From Pseudoalteromonas sp. '520P1 No. 423' (GTDB taxonomy: Bacteria > Pseudomonadota > Gammaproteobacteria > Enterobacterales > Alteromonadaceae): a DNA stretch of 64,000 bases. Position 1 is the stretch's first letter. Each line of letters starts with the position of its first letter. Under the pieces are notes generated by a model that was not told the origin of the DNA, searched no databases, and was given only the letters and a program-made list of their open reading frames with translations. This document shows positions 9,170-16,800 of the stretch, one piece after another. The DNA lies in the NCBI RefSeq assembly GCF_001269985.1, contig NZ_BBZB01000001.1, positions 124,001 to 188,000 on the forward strand, given 5' to 3'. The position numbers and the translations under genes were made by a program.

Positions 9170-9772
9170 ATGTTTAAACCACAAATACTACAAAGCCAAT
9201 TAATTAAGTTAGTGCCTATGAATATGGGCCATTTAGACGCTTACCGCGCAGCAGGTAATTTCCCAGAGGTATGGCAGCACATGCCAATGAATCGTTGTGA
9301 AACAATAGAAATTGCTACGGCTTGGATGAAAGAAGCCATAAATGAAATGGCACACGGTGAACAAATAGCATTCGTTACTGTTAATAAAAAAAATAATCAA
9401 GTGATTGGCTCAACTAGACTATTTAGATTAAACGATAAAGATAAATCCCTTGAAATTGGTCATACGTTTATTACGCCTGAATTCCAACGAAGCTACGTCA
9501 ATTCACATGCTAAATACTTGATGTTGCAATATGCATTTGAGACGTTAAATATGGTAAGAGTCGAGATATGTACTAACGAAAAAAACCAACAATCTCGTAA
9601 CGCAATTAGCCGAATTGGCGGTCATTTTGAAGGCATATTAAGAAAACACCGAAAATCACCCAATGGCGATTACCGTAATACCGCCATGTTTAGCATCACA
9701 GATGATGAATGGCCAAAAGTAAAAGAAAAGTTATTAAAAACAGCAAAACAAAAACAAGAATTTGAATATTAA
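9170..9772 (+). CDS. GNAT family N-acetyltransferase (RimJ/RimL type)
   Basis: The 200-residue protein begins with the PxLxSxxLxLxPM-type strand of RimL-like acetyltransferases and carries VIGSTRLFRLNDKDKSLEIGHTFI and ARYLMLQYAFETLNMVRVEICT-like segments (residues about 82-145), ending with HRKSPNGDYRNTAMFSI. It would move an acetyl group from acetyl-CoA to an amine; the target is unknown. A strong AGGAGA site precedes ATG 9170. The PaiB-like gene follows after 27 bp, probably in one transcript, and both face the MocR gene. Confidence 0.85.
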   Translation: MFKPQILQSQLIKLVPMNMGHLDAYRAAGNFPEVWQHMPMNRCETIEIATAWMKEAINEMAHGEQIAFVTVNKKNNQVIGSTRLFRLNDKDKSLEIGHTFITPEFQRSYVNSHAKYLMLQYAFETLNMVRVEICTNEKNQQSRNAISRIGGHFEGILRKHRKSPNGDYRNTAMFSITDDEWPKVKEKLLKTAKQKQEFEY

Positions 9773-9799
9773 TGTTAGACATTCCTAAAGGAGCTAATT

Positions 9800-10417
9800 A
9801 TGTATCCGCCTAAGTATTATCAAACAAACTCAGAAGACAAAATAGAGCAAGGGAAGTTAATTGAATTAGTAACCAATAATCCATTAGCTACTTTAATTAT
9901 CAATAGAGAGAGGGAATTACCACATGTAAGTCATATCCCTTTTCACTTTGATGACAACCAAACATCATTAGTTGGTCATACAAGTAATCAACACCCTTTA
10001 ACTAAAAGATTAAAACAAAACCTAGTTGAAGATATCATTTTGATATTTCATGGAGAGCAAGGTTATATTTCACCTAATTATAGTGAAGGGCAACCTGTGC
10101 CAACTTGGAATTACAGCAAAGTACAAATAATAGGCAAGGCTAAAATAATAACCGATAGCAATGAAAAATATAAACAAATGGATATCACCACACAGTACTT
10201 TGAGAAAGAACAAACTCAGCCATGGTTATTAGACTCTGCACCTAGCAAAGCGATTGAACAAATGCTGAAAGCAATTACCATTTTTAAAGTATCAATCGAT
10301 GAAATAAACGGGCAATTTAAGCTGAGCCAAAACAAATCTACAGCTGTTAAACAACAAATTTCAAATCAACTGAAATTAAAGGGTAATCAAAAGCTAGCAG
10401 AGCAAATGCTTGATTAA
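9800..10417 (+). CDS. PaiB-like FMN-binding protein
   Basis: The 205-residue product starts MYPPKYYQ and shows the PaiB pattern: LIELVTNNPLATLI, LPHVSHIPF, GHTSNQHPL and GYISPNYSEGQPVPTWNY (about residues 86-103), i.e. the split-barrel flavin fold of pyridoxamine-phosphate-oxidase relatives. The family is annotated as a negative regulator of sporulation and proteases in Bacillus, but in proteobacteria its role is unclear and may be enzymatic. It lies downstream of the GNAT gene (PaiA in Bacillus is also a GNAT enzyme) with an AAAGGAG ribosome site. Confidence 0.85.
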   Translation: MYPPKYYQTNSEDKIEQGKLIELVTNNPLATLIINRERELPHVSHIPFHFDDNQTSLVGHTSNQHPLTKRLKQNLVEDIILIFHGEQGYISPNYSEGQPVPTWNYSKVQIIGKAKIITDSNEKYKQMDITTQYFEKEQTQPWLLDSAPSKAIEQMLKAITIFKVSIDEINGQFKLSQNKSTAVKQQISNQLKLKGNQKLAEQMLD

Positions 10418-10552
10418 ATAGCATTAGTTTCAAGATCTGCCTAGAGGCTAATAATTTATTGAAAAATGATATTAATGAGCTATGAAATCTTTAAAATAAA
10501 AGTGTATATTGCATATAATAAAAGCTGTAATAGTAGTTTAAGAAGTAATTAC

Positions 10553-11122
10553 ATGAAAATTAAAAATAACCTAGGTTTCACAATAATTGAGCTGATTATT
10601 GTCATTGTTATTTTAGGCATTTTATCCGTCACAGCCCTGCCAAAGTTTTTAAATATGGGTCAAGATGCACACGATGCCAAGGCAAAAGCGATATTCGCAA
10701 GCTTTAGCTCTGCGGTGAGCATGTATCATGGTTGCTGGCAAGTCAAAGGCGGCTCAGGTTATATGCAAGATCTTAACTGTTACGGTGATGGCGATTTAGA
10801 TTCTAGCTATACAGGTTTTCCTTTAGGTATAACGACAGAATCAGCTAAACAAGGAAAAGACTTAAAAGGCTCATATTGCAAAGATGTATGGAGTGGATTA
10901 TTAGCAGGCGATGATTTTGTTCTAGAAAATCATTCAGGCGCATCTAGTTTTGGTAATAATACAGATATTATTTATTGGTACACTGAAATATCACTCTCTG
11001 ATACAGCACACTGCTATTTTAACTATATATCAGATAATCGGCAGAAAGGCGCAGAAAACTGGCAACTAAAATACTTTCCAGCGACTGGAGTTACCCAAGT
11101 GGTTAGAGCAACATTAACTTAA
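10553..11122 (+). CDS. type IV pilin-like (MSHA/pseudopilin) protein
   Basis: The 189-residue protein has a classic type III signal: MKIKNNLG followed by FTIIELIIVIVILGILSVTALPKF, with prepilin peptidase cleavage after Gly8 and the Glu at mature position 5. The rest is a globular domain with several cysteines. An in-frame extension to 10466 exists, but ATG 10553 gives the normal short leader and has an AGAAG site. It stands alone with no pilus assembly genes nearby, so it may be a minor pilin served by machinery elsewhere. Confidence 0.85.
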   Translation: MKIKNNLGFTIIELIIVIVILGILSVTALPKFLNMGQDAHDAKAKAIFASFSSAVSMYHGCWQVKGGSGYMQDLNCYGDGDLDSSYTGFPLGITTESAKQGKDLKGSYCKDVWSGLLAGDDFVLENHSGASSFGNNTDIIYWYTEISLSDTAHCYFNYISDNRQKGAENWQLKYFPATGVTQVVRATLT

Positions 11123-11274
11123 TTAAAATGTGCGTTGTGCTGTAAAACTCTTAATCCTTGCAACTTATCAACGATTTAAAGCTCACTATTAATCAGCAAG
11201 CCCAAATTTAAAAACATTATATTTACACTTATTTACATATTTATTTCATTTAACTTGTTAACTACGATATCATC

Positions 11275-11304
11275 CGTACTTATGTACGATAAAAAACGTA
11301 CTTA
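11275..11304. promoter_or_regulatory. palindrome and repeat upstream of the small lipoprotein gene
   Basis: CGTAC (11275-11279), TTAT, GTACG (11284-11288) forms a dyad, and CGTACTTA recurs as a direct repeat (11275-11282 and 11297-11304, 22 bp apart, about two helical turns). It lies 30-59 bp before the lipoprotein start, where an operator or promoter would be. No regulator can be named. Confidence 0.4.
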
Positions 11305-11333
11305 AAAATATAATCACCGAAGGAAATGGATAA

Positions 11334-11513
11334 ATGAAAACATCAAAAAAAGCACTTTCACTGATCACACTCTTAACTTGTTTTGCACTAGCAGCTTGCT
11401 CATCAACAACAGAATCAAATAATTTAACAGCCGAGCAAGAAGCCAAACCTAAAAAGAAGAAAACTTGCATTGCAGGTGAAAGAACTGGTTCTCGATTAGC
11501 TAAAAGGTGTTAA
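11334..11513 (+). CDS. very small lipoprotein with basic, Cys-ended tail
   Basis: A 59-residue frame with AAGGAAA ribosome site starts at ATG 11334. It has a signal peptide (MKTSKKALSLITLLTCFALA), a lipobox LAAC with Cys22 as the lipidation site, a short acidic linker, a KPKKKK stretch and a tail TCIAGERTGSRLAKRC. I recall similar tiny lipoproteins ending in C-x5-TGSR-x4-C in related marine bacteria, but no function is known. It is followed by a strong terminator, supporting expression as a single gene. Confidence 0.7.
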   Translation: MKTSKKALSLITLLTCFALAACSSTTESNNLTAEQEAKPKKKKTCIAGERTGSRLAKRC

Positions 11514-11535
11514 TACACACATCCCCAGTAACACA

Positions 11536-11569
11536 AAATGCTTATTGATATATCCCCCAATAAGCATTT
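11536..11569. terminator. bidirectional terminator
   Basis: AAATGCTTATTG (11536-11547) and CAATAAGCATTT (11558-11569) form a 12-bp stem with a 10-nt loop. The plus strand continues with TTTATTT (lipoprotein gene) and the minus strand with TGTGTT after T-rich pairing (permease gene). It sits between the two convergent stops. Confidence 0.85.
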
Positions 11570-11584
11570 TTATTTCTTCACCTC

Positions 11585-14011
11585 TTATTCACTACCTTTT
11601 AGCGTATGAGCCACAGGTTTATGAATTAATCCCCTTAACGGCAAGTAAATAGACGCTGTAAGCAAACTAATAACCAAACCTAGTGTAAATAAACTTAACG
11701 GTATTATGTTTATATCAATAAATCCCGATAACTCCTGCGTATAAAACCCATAGACTCCGATTAAAAATACTAAAGATATGCCAATAGCAATTATTAAGTT
11801 AATAGCGTTTTCCAACAAAAATAGTTTAACTATATCACGCTTTTTTGCACCAATAGCAAGGCGTGTAGCGAGCTCACTTTGTCTTAAATGCACATTATAA
11901 TTTGCTATTGAATATAAACCGATAGATGCTAGAAATAAGATAAGTAAGGTTAAAACGATTGTTGTAATTGCAGTCGTTATTTGTGAAAACATCATTTTAT
12001 AATGCACAGATTTCACAGTTTCATAATCTCGTAAGTCAAATCTAGCATCAATATTAGTCACCAGTTCACGAAAATTACTCTCTGATATTGATTGACCCTC
12101 ATTAAAACGCACTAACATATTCAACCAATGATCAGCTCCAGGAAAGTAAGCGCGCATACTATCATATGGCTGATTTGGGATTTGAATACTTTTAACAATA
12201 CCAATTATTTTATATCGTTTGTTGTTATTAACTAGCTGTAAACCTAAAACATCACCGTCTGATTGAATTTCATTGGCAAACTGCTCATTTATAATCACAA
12301 CATCATGTAAGTTTTTAATATCACTATCACTAAAGTTGCGACCCTGTAATAGAGTCTGCTCTATTACATTAAAATATTTGTTATCCACCCATTTCATATA
12401 AGGGCTAAATTTTTGTCCTGTTTTATCTACTTCAGTTGCTCTTATGGCATAAGCACTAAAGGGGGAAATAGCATGAGTAACTGACTTAACTTGAGGCAAA
12501 CTGTTAGTCTGTGCTTTTAATTCTTTCATAAAAGCACTGTATTCTTCTCTTTGTGGTTTACTAGCTGATACCCGAGTCATATTGATACTCATCGTATTAT
12601 TTGCATTAAATCCAACAGGCTTAAAAATTGTATTTGTTGCATCCATTAAAATTATGGAACTCACAAATACCATAACTGTTACCAGTGTAATTTGACTAAT
12701 AATTAAAAAATTTCTTAAAGGTTTTGAAACTTGCGCTTTAACACCTTTTCCACTGCTACTTAGTGCACGTTGAATTAATTTAAAATTAATATGTTTACTG
12801 GCAAATAACGAAAATATTAAAGCTAAAATAACAGCGATACAGATAAGGCTAAATACAGATATAACATCAATTGATAATTCATTTATTCTGGGCAAAAGAG
12901 TGACCAAATAGCTTTTTAATATATGAAACTCTATAGTACAAACAACAAGTGCCAATATGACCGAAAGCATCATCAAACTCACAATTTCTAAAAATAGCAG
13001 TTTTACAATCGCTTTTTTTGAAGCACCTAAAGCACTATGAATAGCTAGGTTGTGTTTAGTTTCAGCTGCTCTAGAGCTAAATAAATTGGCAATATTCACA
13101 ACTGCAATTAACAATAAACCTAAACTTGCAGCAAGTAACATATAAAGCATCTGCTTATTGTCACCTAGGATATATTTACCAATAGCAGTAAGGCGCATTT
13201 CAACAAACCAACCTGTAGCCCAATCTTGCCCTGCGACTTCTGATTGCCATTTTTCATTTAAGTTAATTGTTAAATAATCAACTGCGTTTTCAGTTGTATA
13301 TTCATCGGTCAATTTACCAATGAAAAATAATGGCTCATGGATCATACCCCAAGCCGACTTTAACATTGCAGATGAACTTTCAAAATCCCAAGGCAGCCAA
13401 ACTTGTGTTTTACGCCCAACAGTCAATAACTCTGGTTCTATAAAGTCTTTAGCTGTCACACCAATAATTTTATGACTAACACCCGAAAAATTTACTGTTT
13501 GATCTAAAATATCTTCAGTTAAAGAAAATTGGTTTTTCCAAACTTGATAACTGATCACTGCACCTGATTTATGTAGACCAAGCGCTTCATTGGCATCAAA
13601 AAATCGACCTTTTATCATAGGGATTGATAACATTGATGACAGATCTGGTGTGGTAAAACTTAAATTGACAGTGCGAGAATTGTCATTGAATCTCAATTGC
13701 GCTTCATAATAGGAAATCAGCGCCTTTTCCTTAAAAGCGGCTTCATTTTTATATATATGCATTAAGCTTGGAAAAGGAAACATATGACCAATTAAACTTT
13801 GTTTTTGATCATATAAACCATGCTGTAATACCAAAACCTTATCTTGCTCTGGATAAGGGAAAGTTTTATTTAAAATTAAATTACTTAATATAATCACACA
13901 CAACAAAGAGCCTAAAGTTATGCCCATAGAGATAACAACTGTCATCACAAAGTTTGGTTTGTGCTTTAAACTACAAAACATTTGTTTTAGCTGGTAAATA
14001 AAACCATTCAT
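11585..14011 (-). CDS. ABC transporter permease, double MacB/FtsX type (third copy)
   Basis: This 808-residue protein has two repeats of a MacB-type periplasmic domain followed by an FtsX membrane domain: TM1 about 20-45, periplasmic about 50-275, three TMs between about 285 and 410, a further TM near 435-455, a second periplasmic domain, and three TMs from about 685 to 795. Conserved FtsX segments are NLFSSRAAETKHNLAIHSALGA and ATRLAIGAKKRDIV. Ordinary MacB-type permeases have one such unit, so this is a fused pair. It is the most distant of the operon, separated from the copy before it by 70 bp containing a hairpin, and looks the most diverged of the three by eye. Confidence 0.9.
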   Translation of the reverse strand: MNGFIYQLKQMFCSLKHKPNFVMTVVISMGITLGSLLCVIILSNLILNKTFPYPEQDKVLVLQHGLYDQKQSLIGHMFPFPSLMHIYKNEAAFKEKALISYYEAQLRFNDNSRTVNLSFTTPDLSSMLSIPMIKGRFFDANEALGLHKSGAVISYQVWKNQFSLTEDILDQTVNFSGVSHKIIGVTAKDFIEPELLTVGRKTQVWLPWDFESSSAMLKSAWGMIHEPLFFIGKLTDEYTTENAVDYLTINLNEKWQSEVAGQDWATGWFVEMRLTAIGKYILGDNKQMLYMLLAASLGLLLIAVVNIANLFSSRAAETKHNLAIHSALGASKKAIVKLLFLEIVSLMMLSVILALVVCTIEFHILKSYLVTLLPRINELSIDVISVFSLICIAVILALIFSLFASKHINFKLIQRALSSSGKGVKAQVSKPLRNFLIISQITLVTVMVFVSSIILMDATNTIFKPVGFNANNTMSINMTRVSASKPQREEYSAFMKELKAQTNSLPQVKSVTHAISPFSAYAIRATEVDKTGQKFSPYMKWVDNKYFNVIEQTLLQGRNFSDSDIKNLHDVVIINEQFANEIQSDGDVLGLQLVNNNKRYKIIGIVKSIQIPNQPYDSMRAYFPGADHWLNMLVRFNEGQSISESNFRELVTNIDARFDLRDYETVKSVHYKMMFSQITTAITTIVLTLLILFLASIGLYSIANYNVHLRQSELATRLAIGAKKRDIVKLFLLENAINLIIAIGISLVFLIGVYGFYTQELSGFIDINIIPLSLFTLGLVISLLTASIYLPLRGLIHKPVAHTLKGSE

Positions 14012-14050
14012 AAAAAAGCCTTTTATTATTTTTTTAGTTATATAAAAATA

Positions 14051-14072
14051 AACTGATACATAAGCATCAGTT
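14051..14072 (-). terminator. hairpin with U-rich tail between permease copies 2 and 3
   Basis: AACTGAT (14051-14057) and ATCAGTT (14066-14072) form a 7-bp stem with an 8-nt loop; on the minus strand it is followed by TATTTTTATA. It lies 9 bp after the stop of copy 2. It may act as a partial terminator lowering expression of copy 3. Confidence 0.5.
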
Positions 14073-14081
14073 CATTAGTCA

Positions 14082-16508
14082 CTATTCACTGCTTTTTAAA
14101 GCATAAACCGCAGGTCGATTAATTAAAGATCTTAAAGGCATGTAACAGGCTAAAAAAGTTATCAAAGAAATTAAACTTAATGTCACTAGCGCTTGAGGTA
14201 ATAACTGCCAGTTAATGTAGCTTGCTAAAGCAGAACTGAAACTAATAGTCATTCCAAGTAAAAGTAAAATACCCACAATTAAACCGATAATCACTGAAAA
14301 GCTGTTATCTTTTAAAATCATGATAATTAAATCTTTTCGTTTAGCCCCTATCGCCATACGAGTACCTATTTCAAAACGACGAATTTGCGTGCTGTAACTC
14401 ATTACACCATAAAGCCCTAAGCTTGCTAAAAAGAAAGTTAAACTTGCTAAAATAGCGGTAGTAATTGCAGTAGCCTTTTGAGTGAATAGCCCCGCGCTTT
14501 GGGTTTGTTCTAATGATTCATATTTTTCAATTACCATAGACTTATGGCTTTGCTGAATGACTTCAACTAACTGTTCTCGCGATAGACTTTGCTTTGGCTT
14601 AAATTTAATTAACATACTGCGTTGTGGTGCACTACTAGGCCCATAAACTCGAAATGGTTGATCAACTTGATTAGGCTGTTTGATATTTTTAACCACGCCT
14701 TTTATGGTATAAACCTGATCGTTACCTGGATTGACATTTATGCCAATCGCACTGCCATTTGGTGCTAAATGATTCGCTAATGCCTCATTAATAATCCATA
14801 CGTTATTACCATCTTTCATGTCTGCAGCAGATAAGTTTTCACCATCAATTAATGGTTGCTCTAATAAACTAAAATAATCATCTGCAATGCTTTTGATAAA
14901 TATGGTGTAACGTTCTTTACGTACTAAGTCATTAATTGGCCACTGCCAAAAACGACTTAAAGGCGAGCTTGAGTGACTCAACGCCTCAACTTCTGGACGC
15001 TCTGATATTTTTGCTTTAATATCTGTCATTATTGGCCCAAAGGCTTCATACTCAGGCCATTCCACTGCAGAATAAACTAAATTCAAATAAGATAAATTAT
15101 GTGTTTTAAAACCGGCATCTTCATTTAAAGAGTCCAATGCATGCTTAAATATATTAGTATTAACAAATATTAAAGCTGCTGCAATAGCCACTTGTGTGAT
15201 CACTAATACTTGTCGTGTTTTTTTAGAGATCTGTGCACTATTGCCTTTGCCACTGGATTGTAAACTCTGATTTAAAGCTTTATAACGAATTGTTTTAGCA
15301 CTTACTTTGGAAAAAAAATAAGCCAAGATCATCACAATCACGATTGCAGATATAAAAGAAAAACCATTTAATGTTAGTTCTGCCACTCGAGGTAAAACAT
15401 CGCTTAAGTAATGTTGCAGAATATAAAACCCTGAAACAGCAATGACTAAAGCCACACCTATTGATAACAACATCAAAATCGCCGACTCAACTAATAACCC
15501 ATTGAATAATTGCTTTTTATTAGCGCCCATTGCAGCTCGAATAGCCATACTATGCTGTTGTTGTGCGATACGAGATATAAATAAGTTAGCAATATTCGCA
15601 CTGGCGATTATTACTAAACCAAATACACCTGCAATCAAGAAGTAGATTATTTTATGACTATCACCTAGCACTAAACTATTAAAACTATGCAGCTTCATTT
15701 GCAAAGTCCAATCATTTAAAAATGTCACGCCACCAACATTATCTCGCCAAATTTGATTTTCTGCGGGCGTTATTTCCTGTTCTATTTGTTTAATTGATTG
15801 TTCTGAATTTAATTTACCTACAAAAGCTGCAAGTGGAATAATACGCCCCCAACTGTCTTTGGCATCTGTATCTAAATTATAATCCCACGGCAACCATATT
15901 TGTGTTTTACGGCCCCTTTGTTCAATTTCAGGTTCAACAAATTCGGCAGCTGTTACTCCGACAATAGAAAAACTCACACCACTAAATTCTATTTTTTTCG
16001 ATAGAATATCCGCATCACTTTTAAATTCATTTTGCCAAGTATCAAAACTAATAATCGCCACTGGATTATGGCTATCAAGTTGCTCTGTTTTCTCAAATTG
16101 ACGGCCTTGAGCCATAGATATATCTAGCATAGTAAACCACTGCGGCGTGACATATCCCATTTTTAAACTAGGCTGTTTAGCAGAGCTAGTTAAAATATTA
16201 TCATCATAATGGATTAATGCTGCTTCACTAAAATGCGTTTGTTTTTTATAAAAATGAATAAGCCCAGGATAAGTAAATAAATCATTATCTACTTGACCAT
16301 TTTGCATTATTTGACTTTGTACTACCCTATATAGTTTTTCTTGTTCAGGATAAGGTAGCGGCTTCATTAACATCACATATGCAAGCGTTAAAACACATAA
16401 AAGTGCACCTAAAGTTAAACCCATAGTTGTGGTAACGCTGACAATAAAACCCGGTGTTTTTTTTAGGCTTTGCCAAGTTTGCTTAATTAAATACTTAAGA
16501 TGATTCAT
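14082..16508 (-). CDS. ABC transporter permease, double MacB/FtsX type (second copy)
   Basis: The 808-residue product has the same layout as its neighbours: TM1 (about 20-45, TMGLTLGALLCVLTLAYVM), periplasmic domain, FtsX core with NLFISRIAQQQHSMAIRAAMGA, then a second half ending with EIGTRMAIGAKRKDLI and three TMs. It resembles the first copy more than the third by eye, consistent with stepwise tandem duplication. It carries no ATPase domain and must use the single ATPase encoded upstream. A 292-bp gap with a terminator-like hairpin separates it from copy 1, so it may have its own promoter, which I could not identify. Confidence 0.9.
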   Translation of the reverse strand: MNHLKYLIKQTWQSLKKTPGFIVSVTTTMGLTLGALLCVLTLAYVMLMKPLPYPEQEKLYRVVQSQIMQNGQVDNDLFTYPGLIHFYKKQTHFSEAALIHYDDNILTSSAKQPSLKMGYVTPQWFTMLDISMAQGRQFEKTEQLDSHNPVAIISFDTWQNEFKSDADILSKKIEFSGVSFSIVGVTAAEFVEPEIEQRGRKTQIWLPWDYNLDTDAKDSWGRIIPLAAFVGKLNSEQSIKQIEQEITPAENQIWRDNVGGVTFLNDWTLQMKLHSFNSLVLGDSHKIIYFLIAGVFGLVIIASANIANLFISRIAQQQHSMAIRAAMGANKKQLFNGLLVESAILMLLSIGVALVIAVSGFYILQHYLSDVLPRVAELTLNGFSFISAIVIVMILAYFFSKVSAKTIRYKALNQSLQSSGKGNSAQISKKTRQVLVITQVAIAAALIFVNTNIFKHALDSLNEDAGFKTHNLSYLNLVYSAVEWPEYEAFGPIMTDIKAKISERPEVEALSHSSSPLSRFWQWPINDLVRKERYTIFIKSIADDYFSLLEQPLIDGENLSAADMKDGNNVWIINEALANHLAPNGSAIGINVNPGNDQVYTIKGVVKNIKQPNQVDQPFRVYGPSSAPQRSMLIKFKPKQSLSREQLVEVIQQSHKSMVIEKYESLEQTQSAGLFTQKATAITTAILASLTFFLASLGLYGVMSYSTQIRRFEIGTRMAIGAKRKDLIIMILKDNSFSVIIGLIVGILLLLGMTISFSSALASYINWQLLPQALVTLSLISLITFLACYMPLRSLINRPAVYALKSSE

Positions 16509-16757
16509 AAAAAACTCTTTTCCTTGAAATCAATAAAATCAAATATTGAAAATACTTACTCATAGCCTTAAACACATGAAAAGCGAATGATTGATTTAAG
16601 TTCTAAACGACTAGTAGCGTCTATCTGGGTGCTATAGCTTACAATTGAGTGCTAGCTTTTGATCTATTGCGCATTATTGTGTGCACAGACCACAAAAACA
16701 GAGTATTGCTTTTACTGATAAAAAATTGACTCATAGCGATAGTTCTCTAATCAAAAT

Positions 16758-16784
16758 AGCCTATATGCATTCGACATATAGGCT
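16758..16784 (-). terminator. hairpin between permease copies 1 and 2
   Basis: AGCCTATATG (16758-16767) and CATATAGGCT (16775-16784) form a perfect 10-bp stem with a 7-nt loop; the minus-strand tail is ATTTTG. It lies 17 bp after the stop of copy 1. The rest of the 16509-16800 gap holds no gene that I can see. Confidence 0.65.
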
Positions 16785-16800
16785 TTTATCATATGGCTGC

